From: Paenibacillus_G elgii_A
Lineage (GTDB): Bacteria; Bacillota; Bacilli; Paenibacillales; NBRC-103111
Direction of reading: 5' to 3'
DNA length: 64,000 bases
Assembly (NCBI GenBank): GCA_042219835.1
Contig: JBHJMN010000009.1
Coordinates: forward strand, 62,001 to 126,000
Below are positions 9,704 to 18,953 of this stretch, piece by piece (the stretch's first letter is position 1; every line of letters starts with the position of its first letter). A program made the position numbers and the translations under genes. The notes under the pieces are model-generated. The model had not been told where the DNA came from, did no database searches, and worked only from the letters and a program-made list of their open reading frames with translations.

Positions 9704-10095
9704 ATCCTCAGCTCCCTTAGTTGTAGTTGCAAATATATCTAGTTTCTTGGAACAAAGTCATTTTAACAAATATAGATAAAAAATGGAACTTAATATTCAT
9801 TGACATCACCGGGAGATACCCATGTTCGTTATGTCATCGACCTTTGTCATGTTCAAATTGCAGCAGCTAAAAACCCTTGGAATTTGGGACCAAGTAGACC
9901 AAGATGTTAGTTATGCAGACTGCAGTCGCCGCCTGTAACCCTCAATAAGAAGTAAGTGGGTTAGAGAGGCACCCATAATCTATGATATGATGGAACTTCT
10001 CTTTCAAGGGAGGGTTCCATCGGTTTCTTATTTGATTAACATTAAGATATAATAAGCTAATATGAAATTACATTGAAATAGCTATTTTATAGTCA
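9704..10095. other. Intergenic region with a hairpin, no gene seen
   Basis: About 390 bp. It contains GATGGAAC (9989-9996) paired with GTTCCATC (10014-10021), an 8-bp perfect stem, and the small palindrome GACTGCAGTC near 9930. No ORF with a ribosome binding site was found. It may hold the terminator of the 71-aa gene ending at 10096 and the promoter of the stalk-protein gene. Confidence 0.5.
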
Positions 10096-10311
10096 TTAGT
10101 CATATGGTTCAAAGTAATGATTCCCACCTCTAGAGTTTGCTTTATAATAAATATCTCCCCACATACCTATCTTTAGATCATCGGCATTGCAACAGGTAAA
10201 TAGTTCTGTGTCTTCTCCTTTAAATACTGGAGTCCCATCATATATAATCCAACCGAGAAACATTACGTTTTTCTTCACCAACATAACTTTATGAAAATTG
10301 TTTTCTTCCAT
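10096..10311 (-). CDS. Small hypothetical protein (71 aa)
   Basis: Not recognised. It reads MEENNFHKVMLVKKNVMFLG and ends YKANSRGGNHYFEPYD; it is soluble, without signal peptide or membrane segment, and has one CC pair (TCCNADDL). A strong AAAGGAGGG lies about 9 nt upstream of the ATG, which supports translation. It directly follows the broken gene at 10351-10715 on the same strand, so the two may have formed one operon. Size and context could fit a small immunity-type protein, but nothing in the sequence proves this. Confidence 0.55.
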   Translation of the reverse strand: MEENNFHKVMLVKKNVMFLGWIIYDGTPVFKGEDTELFTCCNADDLKIGMWGDIYYKANSRGGNHYFEPYD

Positions 10312-10350
10312 ATCATCTAGCCCTCCTTTTTTTCTAATAAAACAGTCATT

Positions 10351-10715
10351 TTATTGCAACTTTATACCTCGAACCTGTTTCCATTTTCCTTGATAATAAG
10401 TAAAAAAATCTAGTTTATGGTTTAAAACGAATGCGGTCCTTGATGCTGTTCTTGTCCCATGCGATAAAGTATAGATCATCGTCTGCGATCTTGGTCCCAT
10501 CCTGAAAGATGACATTGACATAGTTTGAAGCCCCCATATCAGTCCAAGCAAAACGCGCCTCGCTTGACGAAACGTATACCTTTTTCAATTCGATTTTCTT
10601 TTGGTGCAGGTATATCATCCGTTTTCGCTTCCAACTCTTTCGACTCAACCGTTCGGCCAAATTTGTCCGTCGCAATCGGAAAAAAGTTACGAAACAAATC
10701 AAAGACATTGAACAC
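10351..10715 (-). pseudogene. Gene broken by two frameshifts, unknown function
   Basis: Three reading frames on the minus strand join into one plausible protein. Frame one, from a GTG at 10713-10715, gives NVFDLFRNFFPIATDKFGRT and on to DDIPAPKENRIE. A second frame then gives LKKVYVSSSEARFAWTDMGA through IAWDKNSIKDRIRFKP. After a T-rich slip near 10430 the third frame gives NHKLDFFTYYQGKWKQVRGI. The joined product would be roughly 115-120 residues. No family recognised. The frame changes lie near 10590-10620 and 10425-10440. Sequencing error is an alternative explanation, though two errors so close together is less likely. Confidence 0.55.
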
Positions 10716-10830
10716 GAATGTTTATGCAGCACTATTTAAAATAAATAGTAGTTTATATCTATATATAATATTTTTTGGTTTTAATATACTAGAAAGTGAA
10801 ATTAATCCAATCATAATAGGAGGTTAATGT

Positions 10831-12474
10831 ATGAAACCTAAGTTCACCCGTAAGAAAGCGGTGCGAGCAAGCGTCGCCGCGCTGTCCGCCCTGTTGGCGC
10901 TCACGCCTTTGGAACCGGTTACAACTATCGCTTCCGCCAATGCCGGACAGCAAGCTGCCTTAGCCGCCTCGCCTTGGGTCACTACCCAAGTATACGTGTC
11001 CGGCAATGAGGTCAGTTACAACGGAAAGATATACCGGGCCAAATGGTGGACACAGGGCGATACACCGGGTACGGGCAACCCGTCAAGCTCGCCGTGGCAG
11101 TTGGTTGGTCCGGACACGGGTGGCGGCAACGATTCTACCCCGCCGACGGCTCCGACGAATGTTGCAACAACGGGACAGACCGCAGACACGATCACGCTGA
11201 CTTGGACTGCGGCTACAGACAACATCGCTGTGACCGGCTACGATATTTACCGCAACGGGACGAAGGTCGGCTCCTCGGCCAACGCTTCCACGCTGACCTA
11301 CACCGACACAGGGCTGCAGCAGGATACCGAATATACGTATTTCGTTTCCGCGAGGGATGGCGCCAACAACACGACGGCAAGCGCAAGCATCAAAGTAAAG
11401 ACGTCGCTGGGCGGTCCGAACGTCGGCCAAAGCCGCATCCTGACCGATTCGCAAATTGCGTCGATCTGGGGCGGCATCGATCCGCAATATTCGCCAGCCA
11501 ATGCCGTTGCAGCCGTACAGAGCGCACTGCCGCAGGCAGAATACGAAGCGCTGTTCCCGATCCGCATCGGCTCGCCGGAGTGGCATACCTTCGCCGCTTC
11601 CAAGCCATATTACAAGCCGGGGCAAGGAGACTATTATTCTTACGATAACCTGATTGCCGCCGTATCCGAAGTGGCGAATATCAAGTACAAGCTCGAATAC
11701 CGGCAGGGAGCGGCTTGGAACCATCGCATATTCCGACTGGACAAGGCGACGAAGACGGAAACGCTCATTTATCAAAATGCCGATTTCAACGCTTCCTGGA
11801 ACTTGACGGTGCCGATCGTCTCCAAAACCGTCGATTTCGGTTCGTTCCTCAAAGAAGGCTCTGCCGCGAACCGCAAGCGCGAGCTGGCGGCTCTCCTCTC
11901 CAATATTGCGCATGAATCGGGCGGAGGCTGGGCGACCGCGCCCGGCGGCGAGCTTCGTTGGGGCTTGTTCTGGAACGAGGAGGTGTCGTACATCAACAGC
12001 GCCAACATCGGTTACGTGCAGACGCATGCGGATTACCCACCGGTTGCGGGCAAATCGTATCATGGACGCGGGCCGATCCAACTGAGTTGGAACTACAACT
12101 ACGGTTTGTTCAGCGGCATTATCTACGGCGATAAAAACAAGCTGCTCCAACAGCCGGAGCTCATCACGAGCGACGGTAAATTGGGCTTTATGACCGCGAT
12201 CCTGTTCTGGATGACACCGCAACCGCCGAAGCCGTCGGCCCACGATGTCATGGTCGGCAATTGGACGCCTTCGGCGGAGGAAACTGCCAAAGGGCTAACC
12301 CCGCCGGGCTTCGGAATTACAATCATGATTATCAACGGCAATCTGGAGGGCAATAAAGACGAAACCGACAACCGGATCGGCCGCCGTGTCGGTCACTATC
12401 GCGACATTACAACGAAAATGGGCGTCGATATTACCGGGGAAAAGCTGAACACGCTCGGCATGAGTCCGTTCTAG
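10831..12474 (+). CDS. Secreted family 19 chitinase with CBM5/12 and fibronectin III modules
   Basis: Extracellular endo-chitinase cleaving beta-1,4-linked GlcNAc with inversion. The 547 residues carry a signal peptide (about 1-48), a chitin-binding CBM5/12 module with the KWWTQGDTPG aromatic motif (about 50-92), a fibronectin type III domain (about 100-185) and the GH19 catalytic domain (about 195-545). The catalytic Glu lies in NIAHESGGG, and the conserved GRGPIQLSWNYNYG motif follows. AGGAGG lies 6 nt before the ATG and a strong terminator follows at 12515. GH19 enzymes are best known from plants and actinomycetes, so transfer into this lineage is plausible. Confidence 0.95.
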   Translation: MKPKFTRKKAVRASVAALSALLALTPLEPVTTIASANAGQQAALAASPWVTTQVYVSGNEVSYNGKIYRAKWWTQGDTPGTGNPSSSPWQLVGPDTGGGNDSTPPTAPTNVATTGQTADTITLTWTAATDNIAVTGYDIYRNGTKVGSSANASTLTYTDTGLQQDTEYTYFVSARDGANNTTASASIKVKTSLGGPNVGQSRILTDSQIASIWGGIDPQYSPANAVAAVQSALPQAEYEALFPIRIGSPEWHTFAASKPYYKPGQGDYYSYDNLIAAVSEVANIKYKLEYRQGAAWNHRIFRLDKATKTETLIYQNADFNASWNLTVPIVSKTVDFGSFLKEGSAANRKRELAALLSNIAHESGGGWATAPGGELRWGLFWNEEVSYINSANIGYVQTHADYPPVAGKSYHGRGPIQLSWNYNYGLFSGIIYGDKNKLLQQPELITSDGKLGFMTAILFWMTPQPPKPSAHDVMVGNWTPSAEETAKGLTPPGFGITIMIINGNLEGNKDETDNRIGRRVGHYRDITTKMGVDITGEKLNTLGMSPF

Positions 12475-12514
12475 CGCTCCCTCTGCACAAGAGGCTGGGT
12501 ATACTATTCAAAGA

Positions 12515-12534
12515 GCCGTCGCTATTGCGACGGC
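12515..12534. terminator. Bidirectional rho-independent terminator
   Basis: GCCGTCGC and GCGACGGC form a perfect 8-bp GC-rich stem around TATT. It is flanked by AAAGA on the left and TTATTCTC on the right, so it can serve both the chitinase gene (plus) and the convergent TetR gene (minus, ending at 12555). Confidence 0.8.
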
Positions 12535-12554
12535 TTATTCTCACAAGCTCACCA

Positions 12555-13121
12555 TCAACGACTCTGTCGAACCTGATCAAAAATAACCCGCTGCATGCTG
12601 TCGGCCAGCGCTATGGCGCTCGCATCCTTGCCGTTTTGTAAGGTCCATTGAAGCAGCGCCATGGCATTGGCCGCGTACAGCTTCGCCAGATAGTCAATCG
12701 AAACGGCGAGCTCAGTCGTTTCCTTTTCCAGAAAAGCGCGGCACGCGTTATATAAAATGGCCTCGAATTCCACACGCAAATCAGCTGCGGACACGTGCAC
12801 GTTCAACAGTGCGGCAATCTCCGTTTTATGGACTGCCGCTTGATCTACCATTGTTTCAATGACTTCCCCCACAGTGCCTTGCTTCACCGATTCAAAGCGC
12901 CGCGAAATTTCTCTCCCGAACGTGTCGGCATACTTCTTCACCAGCTTTTCCAGCAGGTCGTACTTATCGAGAAAGTGACTGTAAAAAGTCGATTTACTGG
13001 TCATCGAACGGGTACAAATGTCCTTTATCGTAATTTGATTGAAATCTTTTTCGTGCAACAATTGGATGAATGCATCGGAAATGCTTTTTTTGGTTTTATA
13101 CACTCGAACGTCTTCTTCCAT
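12555..13121 (-). CDS. TetR/AcrR family transcriptional regulator
   Basis: DNA-binding repressor of 188 residues. The N-terminal helix-turn-helix (about 10-55) has the TetR pattern IKDICTRSMTSKSTFYSHFLDKYDLLEKL. The C-terminal ligand/dimer domain is variable, and its inducer is unknown. It is divergent from the alpha/beta hydrolase gene at 13267 across 145 bp that contain two similar dyads, the usual layout for a repressor controlling itself and a target enzyme. Confidence 0.92.
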   Translation of the reverse strand: MEEDVRVYKTKKSISDAFIQLLHEKDFNQITIKDICTRSMTSKSTFYSHFLDKYDLLEKLVKKYADTFGREISRRFESVKQGTVGEVIETMVDQAAVHKTEIAALLNVHVSAADLRVEFEAILYNACRAFLEKETTELAVSIDYLAKLYAANAMALLQWTLQNGKDASAIALADSMQRVIFDQVRQSR

Positions 13122-13156
13122 CTCGTCAATTCCTTTCTAAAAGTTGCTTTTCGAAC

Positions 13157-13244
13157 CATAGGTATATACATCGTCCGATTTCGCACTTTTTGAAATGTTT
13201 TGCCTCTGGTTAGACCGGGCCGAGTCCTCTACTATAGGTCTATA
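13157..13244. promoter_or_regulatory. Two candidate operators in the TetR/hydrolase divergent promoter
   Basis: TATAGGTCTATA (13233-13244) is an inverted repeat of TATAG and CTATA around GT. CATAGGTATATA (13157-13168) matches it at 10 of 12 positions. Each lies near one of the two divergent genes, so they are good candidates for binding of the adjacent TetR protein. Inferred from symmetry and position only. Confidence 0.5.
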
Positions 13245-13266
13245 ACCACTTCGAGGAGGGATAACA

Positions 13267-14379
13267 ATGTTTAAATACTATGTTGACAACGAACAATTCA
13301 ATTTGCAAATCAACCGTTTCGTGAATGACGTCTATGAGGAAGACGAACGGGCTAATGAGGATTTGCAAGGGATCATCCCAAAATTAAAGGATGCACAGAG
13401 CTGGTTTGAAGCCTGGCGGGACTACGCAATCATGCGGGAAGAGCGCCAGGATTACGATCTCGCTTCCGTATATTATCAGGCTGCTGAATTTTATGTGGAT
13501 CCGTCCGATCCGAACAAAGATAAGATGTATCATAAGTTCCATGAGAATTTCTACAAAGGATTTCGCGATTTCGAATTTGAATCCTATCAGATCCCTTATG
13601 AGGATTCGTGTTTTCCTGCGGTAAAATTAATTAATCCAGGCGCCAAGAAAACCTTGCTCGTACACGCCGGCTTTGATGCCTACATGGAAGAAATGCTCAG
13701 GATGATGAAATTCATAAAAGATATCAATTATAATATTATTGTCTTCGACGGACCTGGACAAGGCAACGCGCTCAAATACGGCTTGAAATTCATTCCGAAT
13801 TGGGAAAAACCGGTGTCCACCCTCATCGACTATTTCAAGCTTGACCGTGTCAGCATACTGGGAGCCTCCTGGGGCAGTTATTTGGCGATGCGCGCGGCCG
13901 CTTTTGAGAAACGGATTGAAAAAGTGATCGCTTTCGATATTTTCTACTGCGGCCTTGATGTGTTGAAAAACAGGATGCCGGAAGATGTCTGGAACAAGCT
14001 TTCCTCCCTGTTGGCCGCCAATGATGCCGACCAAATCAATGCCATGTTCTACAACATGATGGCCTCAAATATCGATCTTAACTGGAAAATCACAAAAGGC
14101 ATGGAAAATACGGGCGCGGCCACCCCATTCGGCTTGCTCAAACATTTTGAGAAGCATACCATAGCCGGACTCGGCCCGTTGATCAATCAGGATGTATTGC
14201 TGCTGGCCGGGGAAGATGATCAGTATGTTCCGTTCAGCCGTCTGCCGCAAATCCAGCAGGAATTGTGCAATGCGGCGTCCATCACAACGAAGGTCTTTAC
14301 CAAAGAAACCGGCGGTGAGCAGCACTGCCAAGCTGGCCATAAACATCTGGCTTTTGATGAAATGAAAAAGTTTCTGTAA
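13267..14379 (+). CDS. Alpha/beta hydrolase
   Basis: Serine hydrolase of 370 residues; substrate unknown. The alpha/beta-hydrolase core starts near residue 120 with LLVHAGFDAY. The nucleophile elbow is GASWGSY (GxSxG, Ser about 200), the acid is probably in GEDDQYVPF (about 319) and the His in GGEQHCQAGH (about 352). The N-terminal 115 residues form a helical region as in the 2,6-dihydropseudooxynicotine hydrolase/FrsA-like group. GGAGGG precedes the ATG. Control by the divergent TetR protein is likely. Confidence 0.88.
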   Translation: MFKYYVDNEQFNLQINRFVNDVYEEDERANEDLQGIIPKLKDAQSWFEAWRDYAIMREERQDYDLASVYYQAAEFYVDPSDPNKDKMYHKFHENFYKGFRDFEFESYQIPYEDSCFPAVKLINPGAKKTLLVHAGFDAYMEEMLRMMKFIKDINYNIIVFDGPGQGNALKYGLKFIPNWEKPVSTLIDYFKLDRVSILGASWGSYLAMRAAAFEKRIEKVIAFDIFYCGLDVLKNRMPEDVWNKLSSLLAANDADQINAMFYNMMASNIDLNWKITKGMENTGAATPFGLLKHFEKHTIAGLGPLINQDVLLLAGEDDQYVPFSRLPQIQQELCNAASITTKVFTKETGGEQHCQAGHKHLAFDEMKKFL

Positions 14380-14418
14380 CGGCGGCCAAGCATAGGGAAG
14401 GGCAACCCAGATTTCTAC

Positions 14419-14469
14419 ATCTTTCTTGTATCTATCGATAAGCATGATTTCGATAGATACAAGAAAGAT
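14419..14469. terminator. Perfect 20-bp inverted repeat between convergent genes
   Basis: Left arm 14419-14438 and right arm 14450-14469 are perfectly complementary over 20 bp, around an 11-nt loop. It lies between the hydrolase stop (14379) and the convergent oxidoreductase stop (14502), where a bidirectional terminator is expected. The stem is AT-rich (about one third GC) and no clear T-run follows on either strand, which is unusual for a rho-independent terminator. Confidence 0.6.
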
Positions 14470-14501
14470 GGCCCCTAATGAGCCACTTCTCACCCCAATC
14501 G

Positions 14502-15464
14502 TCACTGGGAGGATTCTCGACTTAATACAATCTTGCCACGCGTTCGTCCGGTCTGACTGGAAAGATGGGCTTTCATTACGCCATCTACGGTCATCGGATA
14601 AACTTCCGAGATGAGAGGCTTCACTTTCCCTTCTTCCACAAGTTCACGAATGCGATTCATATTTTTCCCGTCCGGCCGAGTAAAAACAAATTCTGTTCGA
14701 AGACGCAGGTCTTGTTCGAGAGCATCGGCAAAATCCGGACGTATAGCATCTCTGCCGCTGATAATCGTAGCCACTCCTCCGCCGGGCTTCATCCATTTCA
14801 GGGCATCTCCATAAGCGGAGCCACCTATGGTATCAAACAGGAAATCAAACTGCACTGATGAATAGATGGCTCCCGTGTCGTAGGTCAACACTTCATCCGC
14901 TCCCAATTCACGTACATACTTCGCGTTCCGCGTGCTGGTCGTTGCCGCCACATATGCGCCCCGCGCTTTCGCTATTTGGACGGCAAGGGACCCGACCCCT
15001 CCGCTACCCGCCAAAATCAGGACACGGCTTTCCGGCCCGACCTTTCCGACCTCTTCAATAGCCTGTAGTGCCGTGAGACCGGCTAACGGGAGAGATGCAG
15101 CTTCCATATAAGTTAAACCCTTGGGCATCTTCGACACGATAGAGGCGGGAACTACGATTTGATCTGCATAAGTCCCAAAACGATCAAACAACGGGCGGAA
15201 AAACACATCGTCCCCCACGTGGAAATCTTGCACATTTGCTCCTACAGCCACGACCGTTCCTGCCGCATCCCATCCCAAAATCAGAGGAAGCTCAAACGTA
15301 AAGTCTTGCTTTAGCTTGCCCTCTCGCACCTTCCAATCTACCGGATTCACACCGCTCGCCTGAATGGAAATCAACAAATCATCGGGTTCAAGTTGTTTTG
15401 TCGGCAATTCAATGATTCGCAATTGGTCGACATCGCCATATTGCTCAATTCCTATGCCTTTCAT
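14502..15464 (-). CDS. NADP-dependent MDR (quinone reductase-like) oxidoreductase
   Basis: Medium-chain dehydrogenase/reductase of 320 residues, zinc-independent quinone oxidoreductase/enoyl reductase type. It shows the GroES-like N-terminal domain (SGVNPVDWKVREGK, ILGWDAAGTVVAVG), the cofactor motif LILAGSGGVGSLAVQIAKARGA (about 148-170) and the C-terminal KPLISEVYPM. The catalytic-zinc Cys/His set is not evident. GAAGGAGGC precedes the ATG. It probably reduces quinones or reactive enals; the substrate is not deducible. Monocistronic. Confidence 0.9.
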   Translation of the reverse strand: MKGIGIEQYGDVDQLRIIELPTKQLEPDDLLISIQASGVNPVDWKVREGKLKQDFTFELPLILGWDAAGTVVAVGANVQDFHVGDDVFFRPLFDRFGTYADQIVVPASIVSKMPKGLTYMEAASLPLAGLTALQAIEEVGKVGPESRVLILAGSGGVGSLAVQIAKARGAYVAATTSTRNAKYVRELGADEVLTYDTGAIYSSVQFDFLFDTIGGSAYGDALKWMKPGGGVATIISGRDAIRPDFADALEQDLRLRTEFVFTRPDGKNMNRIRELVEEGKVKPLISEVYPMTVDGVMKAHLSSQTGRTRGKIVLSRESSQ

Positions 15465-15595
15465 TTTAAGGCAGCCTCCTTCATAGTTTCATCTTCCTCT
15501 CCTTTATTATACATCTCCAGATACTGGAGGAACAATTGAACATACAGAGCCGTGTAAAAGAGGAATAAGCGTTAGTTCCGTCGAACTTCTTCGTT

Positions 15596-18500
15596 ATGAT
15601 GCGAATGAAATATAACACCACTCTGAAGTGTATAATAACCATAATATTATTTCTTGGCATCCTCCTCGGCCTGCGCTGGACTTGGACCGGAATTTTCCCT
15701 ACATTAAAGCACCCCCGTGCAATTCATGGCGTGCTCGATTTGCGCGGTGTGGACTTGGATCAATCCCCTGCCATCTCCTTGGATGGCGAGTGGCAGTTCT
15801 ACCCTGGAAAATTAGCCTTTCACCGGGACATACCATTGACGGAAAACGAATCTCGCCCGATTCAAGTTCCGGGAGATTGGAGCAGACAACTAAATGGTTC
15901 GGACTCCTCGTACGGGTACGGAACGTACCGGCTGCGCATTCTGGTCGATCCGCTGAAGCAGCCTGTCGCTTTTTGGTTACGGGACATACAGGCCTCATCC
16001 GGTGTGGAAATCAACGGACAGGTTGAACCCAATATTGGAAAGCCTGCTGAACACGCGAATGAGTACACGCCTAAAAAACCCTCCTACACCGCTTCGTACG
16101 ATGCGGAAGGAGCGACGGAGCTTGAATTGCTTATTCGGGTGGCGAATTTCGACGACCCATATAACGGCGGTATCCTGCGCTCCATCTACTTCGGCTCTCA
16201 GGCAGCAATCGACTATGCGCGTTGGTATTCCATCGGGTTTCAACTGGTTACGTTTATCGTTCTGCTGCTTCATGGGGTGTATGCCTTTATCCTTTATTCG
16301 TTTAGCCCACATGAACGAAGGCTGATCATTGTCTTTCTGCTGACGCTGACAACCGGTATTTCGATTTTGACCGGCCATGATAACCTGCTTTTGTTATGGC
16401 TGCCGATTAACTATACATGGGCGCTGAAGATCAGACTGATCGTCCTCCTATGGCATTCGTATTTTATTTATATCGTCTTTCGAAGCTTCTCTTCGGCTCC
16501 TCCGAAGAGTGTCGGCTTGCTGCGGGTACTCACCGCGGCGCTCCTTGGTTATACGGGGTTTCTATTAGCTGCAAATGCGGCATGGGTGAATGGCTCGGTG
16601 TATTGGGGGATATTTTCTTGCTTCTATTTGTTCCCCTTCGCCTGGTTTGCTTATACGGCAGGAACCATGATTTTCAGGAAGCAAGCCGTCAACGACGTCG
16701 TATTCCTAGTGATGTCTGCAGTCGGCATTATATCGAGTTTTCTCTGGAGTCTATGGAGCTCCTATTCTCCCGTTTACTATCCGATCGATATTATTGCGGC
16801 GATTATCGGTTTTTCGACCTACTGGTTTAAACAATATTTCCGCAACGCCAGGGAAAACGCCGTCCTCAACGATCAGTTAAGGAAAGCTGACAAGCTGAAG
16901 GATCAATTTCTGGCCAATACGTCGCACGAGCTGAGAACGCCGCTGCACGGCATTATCAATATCGCCCAGAGCGTGATGGTCAAAGAGAAAGCGAAACTGA
17001 ACGAGCGCAGCCTGAAAGACATGGAGCTGCTGATCACCATCAGCCGCCGCATGTCGCATATGCTCGACGATCTTCTTGATGTCGCACGGCTCCAGGAGCA
17101 CCGCATCGTGCTGCGGCAAGAGCCTCTGCAGATTCAATCCGTCGTACCCGGCGTCATCGGCATGCTTCAATTTATGCTTGAGGGCAGGCCCGTCCGATTG
17201 CACATGAACATCGCGGAATCGATGCCGCCGGTCATGGCTGATGAGAAAAGATTGGTGCAAATTTTATATAATCTGGTGCATAACGCCCTCAAATTTACGG
17301 AGGAAGGAATTATTTCCATTTCGTCCGAAACCCGGGAAGGGCATGCCTTGATTCATATCTCCGACACTGGGGTCGGCATGGACGAGGAGACCCAAGCGAG
17401 GGTGTTTCTCCCCTACGAACAAGGCTCTTATGGCATAAGCGACGGACGGGGCATCGGACTTGGGTTAAGCATCTGCAAGCAACTGGTTGAATTGCACGGC
17501 GGCGTATTGACCGTTCGCTCCGAACCAGGGAAGGGTTCTGTGCTCAGCTTTAACCTGCCGTTAGCCAACGTGTCGAGTCTCCCGTCACTGCCGCCAAATC
17601 TGCTTCAGCCTCCGCAAATCACGGATACAGTGGAAGAAGTACGCGCCGGGGTAATGGCTTCGGATGCCTCCATCGGCGAATTGGCCGCTTCCGTACTTGT
17701 CCCGCCGCTCGAGAATGGCGGGAGGGTGAATATTTTGGCCGTGGATGACGATCCCGTCAACTTGAATGTGCTTGTTGGCATCCTTTCATCGGAGCCGTAC
17801 CGCATCACGACCGCTCAATCCGCCCGAGAGGCGCTGGAGCTGCTGGATACGCAGCAATGGGATCTGCTGATTGCCGATGTCATGATGCCGCACATGTCCG
17901 GCTACGAGTTGACGCAGAAGGTAAGGGAGCAATATTCCTTATCCGAGCTTCCGGTAGTGCTGCTGACCGCGCGCAGTCAGCCTGCCGACATTTACACCGG
18001 ATTTAAGTCGGGAGCCAACGATTACGTAACCAAGCCGGTAGACGCGCTGGAGCTGCAATACCGGATCAGGGCATTGATCACGCTGAAGCAATCGATCCAA
18101 GAACGTTTGCGTATGGAGGCCGCCTATCTGCAGGCACAAATTCATCCTCATTTTCTGTTCAATACGCTGAATTCCATTATGGCGCTGAGCGAGATCGACA
18201 CGGAAAAAATGCGTCAGCTCGGCAATGCCTTTGCGTCCTTTTTGCGGATCAGCTTTGATTTTCTTAATAAGGGAAAGCTTGTCGAGCTGTCTCATGAGCT
18301 GGCGCTTGTGGAAGCCTACTTGTTTGTTGAACAAGAGCGGTTCGGCAGCAGGCTGTCGGTCTTATGGGAGGTTGAACCGGACATCGACTTGCTTCTCCCC
18401 CCGCTTTCGATCCAGCCGCTGGTCGAAAATGCTGTCAAGCATGGCCTCCTGAGCCAAAGCAAAGGCGGTACGATTCGTATCCGGATTGCCCGAGAGGACG

Positions 18501-18709
18501 GGTTCATCCATGTTGAAGTGGCGGATAACGGCAAGGGCATGGAGCCGGACAAGGTCAGGCAGTTGTTGAATCCGCCGGCAAAAAGCAGGCGCGGCATCGG
18601 GCTGTCCAATACGAATCGGCGCTTGGCGCAATTGTACGGTCAAGGCTTGTCTATCCACAGCAAGCCGAAGGAAGGAACCACCGTATCCTTTGTCATTCCA
18701 AAGAAATAG
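15596..18709 (+). CDS. 7TM hybrid sensor histidine kinase with receiver and a second kinase core
   Basis: Membrane sensor of 1037 residues. Order: signal/TM segment 11-30, an extracytoplasmic jelly-roll-like domain (about 45-205, GVDLDQSPAISLDGEWQFYP), a seven-helix membrane region (about 212-410), HisKA with phospho-His in NTSHELRTPLHG (H444), HATPase (about 545-670, GRGIGLGLSICKQL), a receiver (about 715-835) with phospho-acceptor D761 in IADVMMPHMSG, then a second kinase core of the LytS/YesM type with H850 in QIHPHFLFNTLN and a C-terminal ATPase. Two different kinase types in one chain suggest an internal phosphorelay. No response regulator is adjacent. The start has a poor ribosome binding site; ATGs at 15596, 15599 and 15605 are all possible. 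Confidence 0.92.
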   Translation: MMRMKYNTTLKCIITIILFLGILLGLRWTWTGIFPTLKHPRAIHGVLDLRGVDLDQSPAISLDGEWQFYPGKLAFHRDIPLTENESRPIQVPGDWSRQLNGSDSSYGYGTYRLRILVDPLKQPVAFWLRDIQASSGVEINGQVEPNIGKPAEHANEYTPKKPSYTASYDAEGATELELLIRVANFDDPYNGGILRSIYFGSQAAIDYARWYSIGFQLVTFIVLLLHGVYAFILYSFSPHERRLIIVFLLTLTTGISILTGHDNLLLLWLPINYTWALKIRLIVLLWHSYFIYIVFRSFSSAPPKSVGLLRVLTAALLGYTGFLLAANAAWVNGSVYWGIFSCFYLFPFAWFAYTAGTMIFRKQAVNDVVFLVMSAVGIISSFLWSLWSSYSPVYYPIDIIAAIIGFSTYWFKQYFRNARENAVLNDQLRKADKLKDQFLANTSHELRTPLHGIINIAQSVMVKEKAKLNERSLKDMELLITISRRMSHMLDDLLDVARLQEHRIVLRQEPLQIQSVVPGVIGMLQFMLEGRPVRLHMNIAESMPPVMADEKRLVQILYNLVHNALKFTEEGIISISSETREGHALIHISDTGVGMDEETQARVFLPYEQGSYGISDGRGIGLGLSICKQLVELHGGVLTVRSEPGKGSVLSFNLPLANVSSLPSLPPNLLQPPQITDTVEEVRAGVMASDASIGELAASVLVPPLENGGRVNILAVDDDPVNLNVLVGILSSEPYRITTAQSAREALELLDTQQWDLLIADVMMPHMSGYELTQKVREQYSLSELPVVLLTARSQPADIYTGFKSGANDYVTKPVDALELQYRIRALITLKQSIQERLRMEAAYLQAQIHPHFLFNTLNSIMALSEIDTEKMRQLGNAFASFLRISFDFLNKGKLVELSHELALVEAYLFVEQERFGSRLSVLWEVEPDIDLLLPPLSIQPLVENAVKHGLLSQSKGGTIRIRIAREDGFIHVEVADNGKGMEPDKVRQLLNPPAKSRRGIGLSNTNRRLAQLYGQGLSIHSKPKEGTTVSFVIPKK

Positions 18710-18893
18710 GCCGATCCTTACGTTTCACCCTGGTAGCCACTTGCATTCAACATGGTCAAAATTTCCGAACGACTTACGCCGGAATGGGCTGCCGCTATCT
18801 TATCGCATTTCCATTCTTCCATCGAGGGCAGCAGCTTTTTTGGGAACAACGGCGGGGCCTTGAGAAACCACATGATTTGGGGGGCGGTTTTGA

Positions 18894-18932
18894 GCTTCGC
18901 AAAGGATAAGATCATCTTGCGAAGCCCTTTTT
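18894..18932 (+). terminator. Terminator of the hybrid kinase gene
   Basis: GCTTCGCAA (18894-18902) pairs with TTGCGAAGC (18917-18925) and is followed by CCTTTTT. It lies about 185 bp after the kinase stop. The sequence between (18710-18893) contains no convincing gene. Confidence 0.7.
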
Positions 18933-18953
18933 AGGTTTGTGCAGTGCAGTAGG

